Origin: an uncultured Acinetobacter sp.
GTDB lineage: Bacteria > Pseudomonadota > Gammaproteobacteria > Pseudomonadales > Moraxellaceae
Length of the DNA: 18,359 nt
Direction: 5' to 3'
Assembly (NCBI RefSeq): GCF_943914805.1
Contig: NZ_CALUDM010000073.1
Location: forward strand, 1-18,359
The notes under the pieces are model-generated. The model was not told the DNA's origin and searched no databases. It was given only the letters and a program-made list of their open reading frames with translations. The position numbers were made by a program, and so were the translations under genes. Positions 7,424 to 15,490 of this stretch are shown here, piece by piece (the stretch's first letter is position 1; every line of letters starts with the position of its first letter).

Positions 7424-8806
7424 ATGTCAGATCAGAACGAAAAGCTCAAACAGTTAAAAACCTCGTCTATGGATCGTCGCTTATCAATCGCAAAAGCGTC
7501 ATTATTAGCAGGGACACGCTGGGCAGCTTCAAGTGCTAGTTCAATGTTTTCAAGTGAAGAAGAGAAAGAGAAGAAACGCAAACAAGCGATGAAAGATCAA
7601 GCCAATTATCTTGTTCAAGAAATAGGTAAACTTAAAGGCTCTATCGTTAAGATCGGTCAAATGATGGCGCTTTATGGCGAACATTTTTTACCTGAAGAAA
7701 TTACTCAAGCATTAAATACACTCAATAATCAAACAGTTGCACTTGCTTGGCCTGCGATTAAAGAACAATTGGTCAGCCAATTGGGTTCTAAACTAGATGA
7801 CTTAACCATTGACCATGAGCCTATAGGCACAGCTTCCCTCGCCCAAGTTCATCGTGCTATCCGTAAATCCGATGGTCTAGAATTGGTATTAAAAGTTCAA
7901 TATCCGGGTGTGGCGGATGCGATTGATTCAGATATGAGTTTGTTTAAAAACATGCTCAAACTCACTCGTATGGTGCCACAAACCCGTGAATTTGATCAGT
8001 GGTTTGATGAAGTCCGCGAAATGATGCATCGTGAAGTGAACTATCATTTAGAAGCTGAGACGACTCGTCGTTTTGGTGAAAGACTGAAAACAGATGCACG
8101 TTATGTGGTTCCACAAATCATTGATCATTATTGTACTAAACAAGTGCTATGTATGACCTTTGAACGTGGTGTGCCTATCAATAGCCCTGTAATGCTATCT
8201 TTGCCACAAGAACGTCGTAATTTGCTCGGTGAGTCTTCGCTTGAAATTGCAGTTCGTGAGCTATTTGAGTGGGGTGAAATGCAAACTGACCCGAACTTTG
8301 GTAACTACTTGGTTCGTTTAGGTAATGGCGAAGATATTAAAGATAAAATTGTTCTGTTAGATTTTGGTGCAATTCGCCAATTTGATGAGCAACTTCTGAC
8401 TGTTGCTCGTAATTTAATCAAATCAGGTTATGACCATGATAGCCAAGAAATGGTTAATTCAATGTCAGGCTATGAATTCTTTGACGATATGCCACTCAGT
8501 ATTAAACCTGATATGGCAAAAGTATTCCTTCTTGCAACTGAAGCTTTCAGCACGTTATTGAATAACCCTGACCTACCTCCTGGCGTAATGGATGAGCAGA
8601 ATCGTTATGATTGGAAAAAGAGTCAATTACATAGCCGTGTAATGCAACGTGCCTCTAAATCTATGGCTTCACGTTACTTTAGTATTCCACCAAAAGAATT
8701 TATGTTTATTAGCCGTAAATTTATTGGAGCTTACACATTTATGACGGTCATTGATGCTAAAACCAATGTTCGTAAAATGGTGACTCCTTTTTTCAATAAG
8801 CACTAA
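7424..8806 (+). CDS. ABC1/UbiB-family atypical kinase, COQ8/ADCK-like
   Basis: The 460-residue protein is an ABC1 (UbiB/COQ8) protein-kinase-like enzyme. The family's own KxGQ motif is at 76-79. The nucleotide-loop equivalent is PIGTASLAQVH at 133-143, the lysine is K157 in VLKVQYPG, the acidic helix residues are around E210-E212, the catalytic loop is QTDPNFGN at 287-294, and DFG is at 313-315. The loop is closer to the QTDPNW-type loop of mitochondrial COQ8/ADCK3 than to the H-D-HPGN loop of E. coli UbiB. Family members support ubiquinone synthesis or lipid homeostasis, so this may be a second ABC1 protein alongside a classical UbiB elsewhere. No strong membrane helices are evident at the C-terminus. 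AAGGA at 7409-7413 supports the start, and a terminator follows at 8862. Confidence 0.88.
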   Translation: MSDQNEKLKQLKTSSMDRRLSIAKASLLAGTRWAASSASSMFSSEEEKEKKRKQAMKDQANYLVQEIGKLKGSIVKIGQMMALYGEHFLPEEITQALNTLNNQTVALAWPAIKEQLVSQLGSKLDDLTIDHEPIGTASLAQVHRAIRKSDGLELVLKVQYPGVADAIDSDMSLFKNMLKLTRMVPQTREFDQWFDEVREMMHREVNYHLEAETTRRFGERLKTDARYVVPQIIDHYCTKQVLCMTFERGVPINSPVMLSLPQERRNLLGESSLEIAVRELFEWGEMQTDPNFGNYLVRLGNGEDIKDKIVLLDFGAIRQFDEQLLTVARNLIKSGYDHDSQEMVNSMSGYEFFDDMPLSIKPDMAKVFLLATEAFSTLLNNPDLPPGVMDEQNRYDWKKSQLHSRVMQRASKSMASRYFSIPPKEFMFISRKFIGAYTFMTVIDAKTNVRKMVTPFFNKH

Positions 8807-8846
8807 ATTTTCTATTTTCAAATAGAATCTAATCACATCTATTCAA

Positions 8847-8981
8847 TGTCAGCTTTGTCAGTACTCAACTTTTGTTGAGTATTTTCATTTTTAAATAACA
8901 CATAAAATATAATGACTTAAATATGATTTCACACACCATTTAACCACTTATCTAAGGTCAATGACTTTGTCAGCTTTGACA
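8847..8981. promoter_or_regulatory. Probable control region of the acyl-CoA dehydrogenase operon with a repeated 14-mer
   Basis: TGTCAGCTTTGTCA (8847-8860) recurs as TGTCAGCTTTGACA (8968-8981), 121 bases apart with one mismatch. Each copy is a near-palindrome with TGTCA/TGACA-like half-sites. A perfect -10 hexamer, TATAAT, lies between them at 8908-8913, but without a convincing -35. The paired sites could be operators for a regulator of the dehydrogenase genes. Confidence 0.4.
8862..8885 (+). terminator. Intrinsic terminator after the ABC1 kinase gene
   Basis: TACTCAAC pairs with GTTGAGTA across a TTTT loop (8 base pairs) and is followed by TTTT and more T-rich sequence. It separates the kinase gene from the acyl-CoA dehydrogenase unit. 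Confidence 0.75.
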
Positions 8982-9048
8982 TAGTTTTTTAATTTTTTGC
9001 ATGTCAGGATGTTGTCATACCAACACTAAAATTACAGGGTACGACGGA

Positions 9049-10344
9049 ATGACAAATATGGTAAACAAAGCTCAGGGGTTGGGCTTAAACTTAATAACAA
9101 AAATTGCAGGTAGTGACTTACTTGATCAATTTAAACTTCGAAAATTTGTCGAAAAATCACTTTATCAAGGCTCTAAAGCAGGTTTTAAAACACTTACCGC
9201 AACGCAAAAAGCATTTAAATCAGATTCAAATGTATCGAAACAACGCTTACCCAATCAGTCAAAATCATTATTTGATTTAAGCCTGAACGAAGAACAGCAA
9301 ATGACTGTTGATGCAATGGAACAATTTGCATCTGAAGTTCTCTATCCGCTTGCACATCAAGCTGATCATGATGAGAAATTTCCCACAGAATTATGGCAAT
9401 ACAGTACTGACCTTGGTTTAAATTACTATGCGCTTCCAGAAGCTTTAGGTGGTGTTGCTTCTGAAAAAAATATTGTCAGTAATATTCTCATTGCAGAATG
9501 TCTAGCCAAAGGTGATTTTTCACTTGCAGCAGGTTTACTTTCAACATTCAGCGTGATCAATGCGATTACACAATGGGGTTCAGAACAAGTTCAGGCAACT
9601 TACCTACCCAGTTTTGCAAATGATATGGACATTCAAGCCAGTTTTGCAGTACAAGAAGCCACTGCTGCTTTTAACCCTATGCAATTAAAAACTAAAGCTA
9701 TTTCCAATAATGGGCAGTTCAGTATTACAGGTGAAAAAACTTTAGTCATGCTGGGTGAAACGGCTGATTTACTCTTAGTTAGTGCTGAATTTAATGGTAA
9801 ACCTGATGTATTTGTGGTGAATCGTGATCAGAGTATTACCGTACAAAAATCACCTGCTATGGGACTTAAAGCCACAGAAACAGTGACTTTGAAATTTGAA
9901 AATAGTCCTGCGCAACGTCTAGGTGATGAGGATTTTAATTATCTAGCTTTCCTCGATTTGGGAAATTTAATGTGGTGTGCCATGGCCGTGGGTACCTGTG
10001 AGGCAGTAAAAGCATATTGCATCAAATATGCCAATGAACGTACTGCATTTGGTGAGCCTATTTCACATCGTCAAAGTGTTGCATTTATGATTGCCGACAT
10101 GGCGATTGAAATTGAAGCAATGCGCATGTTAACACTCAATGCAGCAAGTCTTGCAGAAGCTGGACAACCTTTCCATCGAGAAGCATATTTAGCCCGTTTA
10201 TTGTGTGCTGAAAAAACCATGAAAATTGGTACAGATGGTGTGCAGATTTTAGGCGGACATGGCTTCACCAAAGAACATCCTGCTGAACGTTGGTATCGAG
10301 ATTTACGTGCTATGGCAATTTTACATTCAGGCTTACACGCTTAA
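9049..10344 (+). CDS. Acyl-CoA dehydrogenase-like subunit lacking the usual catalytic Glu
   Basis: An acyl-CoA dehydrogenase fold (431 residues from this start). About 70 extra N-terminal residues precede the usual domain, which begins near SLNEEQQMTVDAM. The C-terminal part is typical: NERTAFGEPISHRQSVAFMIADM, then VQILGGHGFTKEHPAERWYRD. Aligned by eye to medium-chain dehydrogenase, however, the catalytic Glu of the Y-E-G-T block falls on H426 (in AILHSGLHA), and the alternative position used by isovaleryl-CoA dehydrogenase falls on G305. The FAD/substrate motif TEPGxGSD is also degraded to QEATAAF (202-208). The chain ends about 20 residues short of the usual C-terminus. It probably acts as the non-catalytic partner of the next gene, 40 bases downstream. 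An in-frame ATG at 9001 would add 16 residues, but has no ribosome-binding site; ATG at 9058 is also possible. Confidence 0.85.
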   Translation: MTNMVNKAQGLGLNLITKIAGSDLLDQFKLRKFVEKSLYQGSKAGFKTLTATQKAFKSDSNVSKQRLPNQSKSLFDLSLNEEQQMTVDAMEQFASEVLYPLAHQADHDEKFPTELWQYSTDLGLNYYALPEALGGVASEKNIVSNILIAECLAKGDFSLAAGLLSTFSVINAITQWGSEQVQATYLPSFANDMDIQASFAVQEATAAFNPMQLKTKAISNNGQFSITGEKTLVMLGETADLLLVSAEFNGKPDVFVVNRDQSITVQKSPAMGLKATETVTLKFENSPAQRLGDEDFNYLAFLDLGNLMWCAMAVGTCEAVKAYCIKYANERTAFGEPISHRQSVAFMIADMAIEIEAMRMLTLNAASLAEAGQPFHREAYLARLLCAEKTMKIGTDGVQILGGHGFTKEHPAERWYRDLRAMAILHSGLHA

Positions 10345-10384
10345 ATTAAAAAACGAATAACGAACAGAAAACAGGATAACAATC

Positions 10385-11584
10385 ATGAACTTACAAAATC
10401 CAAAGAAATTTAAAGTACTTTTAGATCAAGCACATGAAACTGCGCTCAATGTACTTCGTCCTATTTCACGTAAATATGACAAAGCTGAGCATGCCTACCC
10501 TAAAGAATTAGATATGCTGGCTTCATTACTTGATGGTATGAATGACGGCGGAGAAGGCTTGAATGCAGGTGCTGCGGTGAATGTCCGTGGTGATGTTCAG
10601 GTGGGTAATAAAAATGGCGTAAACATGAGTACCGCGCTGAGCATCATTGAAATGTGTTATGGCGATACAGGTTTACTTCTGTCTATGCCACGTCAGGGTT
10701 TAGGAAATTCTGCTATTGCTGCCGTTGCCAATGACGAACAATTAGAGCGTTTTAAAGGTACATGGGCTGCAATGGCGATTACTGAACCCGGTTGTGGCTC
10801 GGATTCTGCAGCAATTCGTACTACCGCAACGAAAGATGGCGATGATTATATTCTCAATGGTGAAAAGATTTTTGTGACTTCAGGTGAACGTGCTGATTCA
10901 GTTGTTGTTTGGGCAACTTTAGATAAAAAACTTGGTCGTGCAGCGATTAAATCTTTTGTGGTACCTAAAGGCACACCGGGCATGAAAGTTGAAAGACTTG
11001 AGCATAAATTAGGTATCAAAGCATCCGACACTGCTGCAATCAGCTTTATTGACTGCCGTGTTCCTGCTGCAAATTTACTCGGTAATGCTGAAATTGATGT
11101 AGCGAAAGGTTTTGCAGGTGTCATGGAAACATTTGATAATACCCGCCCCTTAGTTGCTGCAATGGCTGTAGGTTGTGCCAAAGCATCATTAGAACGGATT
11201 AAAGAAATTTTTAAAGATCAACTTGATCTAGATTATGCAACGCCTTATTTACAAACTTCGAATATCGCAGCACAAATTTATCGTATGGAAGCAGAATGGG
11301 AAGCGGCTCGTCTACTCACTATCAAAGCTACATGGATGGCAGATAATAGAAAACCAAATTCACGTGAAGCTTCAATTGCCAAAGCCAAGGCTGGACGAAT
11401 TGGTAACGAAATTACTTTAAAATGTGTCGAGTTAGCAGCAAGTGTTGGTTATAACGAAAATGAGTTATTAGAAAAATGGGCACGTGATTCAAAAATCCTC
11501 GATATTTTTGAAGGAACACAACAAATTCAACAACTTATTATTGCACGACGTGAATTAGGTAAAACTTCTAGCGAGTTAAAATAG
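10385..11584 (+). CDS. Acyl-CoA dehydrogenase, catalytically complete
   Basis: A flavoprotein that introduces the trans-2 double bond into an acyl-CoA thioester, passing electrons to electron-transfer flavoprotein. The 399 residues cover a full acyl-CoA dehydrogenase: an N-terminal helical domain, a middle beta domain with ITEPGCGSD at 132-140 and LNGEKIFVTSGERAD from 157, and a C-terminal helical domain ending in ILDIFEGTQQIQ, where E376 is the catalytic base. AGGA lies 8 bases before the ATG. The gene follows another dehydrogenase homologue by 40 bases with no terminator, so the two are almost certainly co-transcribed. Together they may form a heteromeric enzyme like the mycobacterial FadE pairs. 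The substrate (chain length, branched or sterol-like) cannot be read from the sequence. Confidence 0.95.
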   Translation: MNLQNPKKFKVLLDQAHETALNVLRPISRKYDKAEHAYPKELDMLASLLDGMNDGGEGLNAGAAVNVRGDVQVGNKNGVNMSTALSIIEMCYGDTGLLLSMPRQGLGNSAIAAVANDEQLERFKGTWAAMAITEPGCGSDSAAIRTTATKDGDDYILNGEKIFVTSGERADSVVVWATLDKKLGRAAIKSFVVPKGTPGMKVERLEHKLGIKASDTAAISFIDCRVPAANLLGNAEIDVAKGFAGVMETFDNTRPLVAAMAVGCAKASLERIKEIFKDQLDLDYATPYLQTSNIAAQIYRMEAEWEAARLLTIKATWMADNRKPNSREASIAKAKAGRIGNEITLKCVELAASVGYNENELLEKWARDSKILDIFEGTQQIQQLIIARRELGKTSSELK

Positions 11585-11694
11585 CCTTTTGCTCGCTAAA
11601 ATGCGCTCTAATTCTGAGAGAAAATTATGGGAATAGGTTTTGAAAAGTTTAAAAACTGACAAACTTTTAACCAGTTAAAATTTAAACCCACCAC

Positions 11695-11734
11695 AAGAGA
11701 TGGTTTTTTTGTTATAAAAATTCATCTCTTTTTT
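11695..11734 (+). terminator. Intrinsic terminator after the dehydrogenase operon
   Basis: AAGAGATG (11695-11702) pairs with CATCTCTT (11723-11730). An inner TTTTT/AAAAA stem may extend the hairpin, and TTTTTT follows. It ends 17 bases before the next coding start, which implies that the acetyltransferase gene has a promoter overlapping this element or relies on leaky read-through. Confidence 0.65.
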
Positions 11735-11750
11735 ATGCTTAGATTTTCAT

Positions 11751-12239
11751 ATGTTTAAAATTAGGCCAATTCAAGCCAAGGATAATGCAGCGATTGCTCA
11801 AATTATTCGTGATGTTTCTCAAGAATTTGGTTTAGCACCTGAATCAGGTTTTGCAGTTGCAGATCCAATTTTAGACAACCTATATGAAGTCTATGATCAA
11901 CCCAATGCACAATACTGGATCATTGAAGATGAAACTGGCCAAATTCATGGTGGTGGCGGTCTTTCACCATTAACTGGCGATGCTTCTATTCTTGAAATCC
12001 AAAAAATGTATTTTCTACCTACATTACGTGGTTTTGGCTTCGCCAAACAGATTCTTGAAAAAAGCTTTGAATTTGCTCAGCAACAAGGGTTTGAATCATG
12101 CTATTTAGAAACCACCAAAGAGCTTTGGCAAGCCGTTAAACTTTATGAAAAATTAGGTTTCAAGCATTTAAAACAGCCCAAAGGCAATACTGGGCATAGC
12201 CATGCTTGTGAGATTTGGATGCTAAAAACGATTGTATAA
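11751..12239 (+). CDS. GNAT-family N-acetyltransferase
   Basis: A 162-residue GNAT-fold enzyme that should transfer the acetyl group of acetyl-CoA to an amine. It opens with the usual beta1 start FKIRPIQAKDNAAIAQIIRD. The acetyl-CoA-binding motif A is LEIQKMYFLPTLRGFGFAKQ (81-100), with the R-G-F-G-F-A pyrophosphate loop. Motif B follows as LYEKLGFKHL (131-140). A glycine-rich HGGGGLSPL strand sits ahead of motif A. No ribosome-binding site is clear. The gene stands between the dehydrogenase terminator and a small ABM-like gene. The acceptor substrate is unknown; a small-molecule or amino-acid acceptor is more likely than ribosomal proteins, but this is a guess. Confidence 0.9.
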   Translation: MFKIRPIQAKDNAAIAQIIRDVSQEFGLAPESGFAVADPILDNLYEVYDQPNAQYWIIEDETGQIHGGGGLSPLTGDASILEIQKMYFLPTLRGFGFAKQILEKSFEFAQQQGFESCYLETTKELWQAVKLYEKLGFKHLKQPKGNTGHSHACEIWMLKTIV

Positions 12240-12321
12240 AATACTATTTTCAATTTAGGATATTTTTAAATTTCACCTATATTCATTGTGTTAGTTCAGC
12301 AATTATCAGAAAGAGAATCAT

Positions 12322-12660
12322 ATGTTTATCGCCGTATATCGTTTTCAGATACATGTAGGAATGGAAGCTGATTTTATACATGCATGGAAAGTACGTACCG
12401 AAGGTATTTATCTATTACTCGGCTCATTGGGTTCAAGACTGCATAAAAATACCAAAACGGGTGATTATATAGGCTATGCACAATGGCCTACTCAGGAACT
12501 TTGGGAAAATGCTCAATTCGATCGGTTAAACACGGATAATTATCCTGATTATAAAAAGGCGGGGGAAATGATGAAAAAAATGATTCAGCATTCTGAAACG
12601 ATTTTAGAGCTTGAAGTTGAAGCTGATTATCTACACAAATTTTCTTTTGCATTTGTTTAG
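12322..12660 (+). CDS. ABM-like dimeric alpha-beta barrel protein
   Basis: A 112-residue protein resembling the antibiotic-biosynthesis-monooxygenase (ABM) family of ferredoxin-like dimeric alpha-beta barrels. Visible features are a first strand (FIAVYRFQIHVGMEADF), a helix with HAWKVRTEGIYLLLGSLGSRLH, a strand DYIGYAQWPTQELW and a final strand ETILELEVEADY. The GSLGSRLH and YAQWP segments are typical of family members in Acinetobacter and Pseudomonas. Some relatives are cofactor-free oxygenases or haem-degrading enzymes, but most are uncharacterised. I see no residues that would confirm catalysis. It lies 82 bases downstream of the acetyltransferase and 70 bases upstream of the FkbM-type gene, all on the same strand; an operon is possible but unproven. 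Confidence 0.75.
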   Translation: MFIAVYRFQIHVGMEADFIHAWKVRTEGIYLLLGSLGSRLHKNTKTGDYIGYAQWPTQELWENAQFDRLNTDNYPDYKKAGEMMKKMIQHSETILELEVEADYLHKFSFAFV

Positions 12661-12730
12661 GTCAAATCAAAAATATGCGAGCATTTTCATTGATAATGAT
12701 TAAATAAAAAAATAACCCTATGGACATGAT

Positions 12731-13585
12731 ATGCATCAACTTTTTGATTTATTGCAACCGCTACGTTTGACGGAAATTGTAGATATTGGTGCAAATCCAA
12801 TCGATGGTGATCCGCCATATAAAACACTTTTACAATCCAAATTATGCAAAGTCACAGGCTTTGAACCTCAATTAGAAGCACTAGAAAAACTCAATACGCA
12901 AAAAAGCGATTTAGAACAATACCTACCCTATGCCATTGCTGATGGAAATATGCATACTTTGAAAGTTTGCCAATATTCGGGGATGACCAGTTTACTTGAG
13001 CCAGATCAGAACACATTTGACAATTTCATAGCATTAAAAGCGAATGCAACGGTTATGGAGCGTGTGCTCATTTCTACATGCAAATTAGATGATATTGATG
13101 AAATTCAAGCACTTGATTTTCTTAAAATTGATATTCAAGGCGCAGAACTCTCTGTTTTTCTTTCAGGTAAAGAGAAGTTGCGCAATGCTGTTGTCATACA
13201 AACAGAAATCTCCTTTGTTACGCTCTATGAAAATCAACCAAGCTTTGGTGAAATTGATATTGAATTGCGTAGTCAAGGATTTATACCGCATTGTTTTGCC
13301 GCCGTAAAAAAATGGCCGATCTCGCCGTTTATGTATGAAAATGAGCCTTTACGGGGAGTTAATCAATTACTTGAAGCAGATATTGTATATGTTCGAGATT
13401 TTACGCAACCGCAAAAGATTGATAATGAGCAATTAAAGCACCTAGCAATGATTGCTCACTGTTGTTATCAATCTTTTGACTTAACTTTACGTTGTATAAA
13501 TTTATTGGAACAACGAGCAGCGCTTCCTGCCAACACCCAACAACTTTATATAAACATGTTGAATGGTTCACATCATGTGGCTTGA
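12731..13585 (+). CDS. FkbM-family SAM-dependent methyltransferase
   Basis: A 284-residue protein with the FkbM methyltransferase layout: SAM motif I VDIGANPIDG at 17-26, the acidic strand-2 end GFEP at 43-46, and LKIDIQGAE at 131-139, which carries the Asp/Glu pair characteristic of the family. QTEISFVTLYENQPSF follows from 157. The family O-methylates sugars or polyketides, often in polysaccharide or glycan gene clusters, but no such cluster is visible here. Residues beyond about 230 form an extra helical tail. No strong ribosome-binding site precedes the ATG; an overlapping upstream ATG is out of frame. The acceptor substrate is not predictable. Confidence 0.85.
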   Translation: MHQLFDLLQPLRLTEIVDIGANPIDGDPPYKTLLQSKLCKVTGFEPQLEALEKLNTQKSDLEQYLPYAIADGNMHTLKVCQYSGMTSLLEPDQNTFDNFIALKANATVMERVLISTCKLDDIDEIQALDFLKIDIQGAELSVFLSGKEKLRNAVVIQTEISFVTLYENQPSFGEIDIELRSQGFIPHCFAAVKKWPISPFMYENEPLRGVNQLLEADIVYVRDFTQPQKIDNEQLKHLAMIAHCCYQSFDLTLRCINLLEQRAALPANTQQLYINMLNGSHHVA

Positions 13586-13626
13586 TTTTAAAATTTAATT
13601 TTAATTAATATTTACAATGGTATAAC

Positions 13627-13670
13627 GAATGAATTCGTTCATTCAGCATATAAAAACTTTAGTTTTTATA
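13627..13670. repeat. Two adjacent perfect inverted repeats
   Basis: GAATGAA-TTCG-TTCATTC (13627-13644) is followed directly by TATAAAAACT-TT-AGTTTTTATA (13649-13670). The first has a stabilising TTCG loop. Neither is followed by a proper T-tract. They may terminate the methyltransferase transcript, act as operators for the hydratase gene, or do both. Confidence 0.45.
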
Positions 13671-13747
13671 AGACTAAGGTTCTGTTATGCAATCGTGGTT
13701 GAAGTAATATATTTTTAAGATGTGCAAAAAAGAGGAAGATTTAGATC

Positions 13748-14197
13748 ATGTTATATTTAGAAGATATCAATATCGGTGATCATTTTACTAGTCGTGAATA
13801 TGAAATGACACTTGAAGAAATTTTAGAATTTGCTCATAAATATGACCCTCAAATTTTCCATACCGATGCAGAAAAAGCCAAAGACCACCCTATTTTCCAA
13901 GGTTTAGCAGCAAGTGGATGGCATACTTCTGCTGTAACTATGCGTCTTTGGACAGAGTGTTTCCCTGTTGCTTATGGTTTAATTGGCTCAGAATCGAGTT
14001 TAAGATGGCCAAAACCTACGCGTGTTGGCGATAAAATTCATGTTGAAGTCGAAATTGTTTCTATTACGCCATCAAGAACCAAAAATGATCGTGCTATTGT
14101 AACTTATGTGACGCAAGCCAAAAATCAACATAATGATGTCCTGTTGATTTCAACCACCAAAATTGTGGTATTTAAACGTGATTTTGATGCTCATTAA
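13748..14197 (+). CDS. MaoC-like (R)-specific enoyl-CoA hydratase/dehydratase
   Basis: A 149-residue hotdog-fold protein of the MaoC dehydratase family. The hydratase-2 motif is clear: YDPQIFHTD at 32-40, with D33 and H38 as the catalytic pair, followed by AKDHPIFQGLAASGWHT, which shapes the acyl pocket. Such enzymes add water across trans-2-enoyl-CoA to give (R)-3-hydroxyacyl-CoA, or run the reverse reaction. The substrate could come from the dehydrogenase pair 2-4 kb upstream, but the genes are separated by unrelated ones. GAGGAAG about 9 bases before the ATG makes a good ribosome-binding site. The AraC-type regulator gene follows 153 bases downstream. Confidence 0.92.
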   Translation: MLYLEDINIGDHFTSREYEMTLEEILEFAHKYDPQIFHTDAEKAKDHPIFQGLAASGWHTSAVTMRLWTECFPVAYGLIGSESSLRWPKPTRVGDKIHVEVEIVSITPSRTKNDRAIVTYVTQAKNQHNDVLLISTTKIVVFKRDFDAH

Positions 14198-14350
14198 TTC
14201 TTAATTTGTCTTACAATATTGAGAATTTTTTACATATTCCATGACAATATATTTAGGGTCTGTAGACATTTTATAAATCGCTTAAATATAGGCTAAAATT
14301 AAACAGACAAGGAATGAAGTAAAGCACATGTTGAGAGCAACGGATAGCAA

Positions 14351-15382
14351 ATGAAGACAGTTTCAGGTCGCCAAGATCAGGGAATTCCTGGTGTATATGG
14401 ACTATTAGTATTAGATATTGTTTCTCGCTGGGGATATAGCGCGGAAACCCTTTTTGCACCTTTTAATTTTACCAGTGAGCAGTTGGCAGAACCCGAGTTT
14501 CGTATTCCGACACCTCTTGCCAATGAATTAGTCAAACACGCCTTAAAATTAACGGGTGAAACAACACTTGGGTATCACCTAGGTACACAAATGCGTATTT
14601 CGATTCATGGATTCATTGGCTATGCCATTATGACTGCTCATGATATTACTGACGCATTAGTCCTCGCAAACCGTTTTATTCAGCTACGTATGCCCTTTTT
14701 GCAATTGTATTTTTCTACTTTTGGAGAAAAAGCGACCTTACAATTGCAATGTGATATTGATATAGAGCCTTTACGTACTGAAATCGTAATGGGTCTGACC
14801 TTTGGTATTATGACCATGGCAAAGGCTTTAACGGGAATCGAGAACTTACATGGTGATATCGATTTTGATTTTCCAAAACCTGAAGGTTTTGATAAATACA
14901 TAGAAAAGTTAGCTACACGTTACGATATGAGCTTTGACCAACCACATTTGATTGCAAGTTTTGATAAATCATATCTAGGTTTGAAAATGGTCAATGCAGA
15001 TCCAATTGCCAGTCAAATTGCAATTAACCAATGTGAGGCAGAGCTTTCGGCACTTGGAGAAAGACGCCGTTTAGCCATGCGTGTACGTGATATTTTGACC
15101 CATTCAGAGCAACATTATTTAAGTATTGAAAATGTCGCTGATCGACTGCATATGTCCGATCGAACACTCAAAAGACAATTGGCTGCTGAAGGAACATCTT
15201 TTTCAACATTGGTTGATGAAGTTCGCTATCGTCATGCAACATCCCTACTCTCAAGGACAGATTATACCCTTGAACAAATCGCTGATGAATTGGGCTATAG
15301 CGATGTTGCAAACTTTAGCCGAGCGTTCAAACGTTGGAGTGGTCGTAGCCCAAGCAGTTGGCGTAAAGATCCATATTTATAA
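14351..15382 (+). CDS. AraC-family transcriptional regulator
   Basis: A 343-residue regulator with an N-terminal ligand-sensing domain of the Arabinose_bd type (about 20-200, containing RISIHGFIGYAIMTAHDITDAL). The C-terminal domain has two helix-turn-helix motifs: NVADRLHMSDRTLKRQLAAE at about 261-280 and IADELGYSDVANFSRAFKRW at about 310-329, ending SGRSPSSWR, the canonical AraC/XylS signature. Relatives with this layout (OruR-like) control catabolic or lipid genes. The MaoC-like hydratase upstream and the more distant dehydrogenase operon are plausible targets. The ribosome-binding site is weak. No ligand can be assigned from the sequence. Confidence 0.93.
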   Translation: MKTVSGRQDQGIPGVYGLLVLDIVSRWGYSAETLFAPFNFTSEQLAEPEFRIPTPLANELVKHALKLTGETTLGYHLGTQMRISIHGFIGYAIMTAHDITDALVLANRFIQLRMPFLQLYFSTFGEKATLQLQCDIDIEPLRTEIVMGLTFGIMTMAKALTGIENLHGDIDFDFPKPEGFDKYIEKLATRYDMSFDQPHLIASFDKSYLGLKMVNADPIASQIAINQCEAELSALGERRRLAMRVRDILTHSEQHYLSIENVADRLHMSDRTLKRQLAAEGTSFSTLVDEVRYRHATSLLSRTDYTLEQIADELGYSDVANFSRAFKRWSGRSPSSWRKDPYL

Positions 15383-15490
15383 GCTTTATTTGCTTGGATG
15401 AATAAGTTTATCAATATCTTTGCCTTTTTTTTTTATAGAAAAACCTGTATAACGCTTAGCAAAAAGAAATTGTCATATTAAGGAGTCATT

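Noticed and set aside
12687..12702. Fur-box-like sequence TCATTGATAATGATTA upstream of the FkbM-type gene
   Set aside because: The 14-base core agrees well by eye, but the flanks do not, giving about 12 of 19 matches to the Fur consensus. That is too weak in AT-rich DNA, and no iron gene is nearby.
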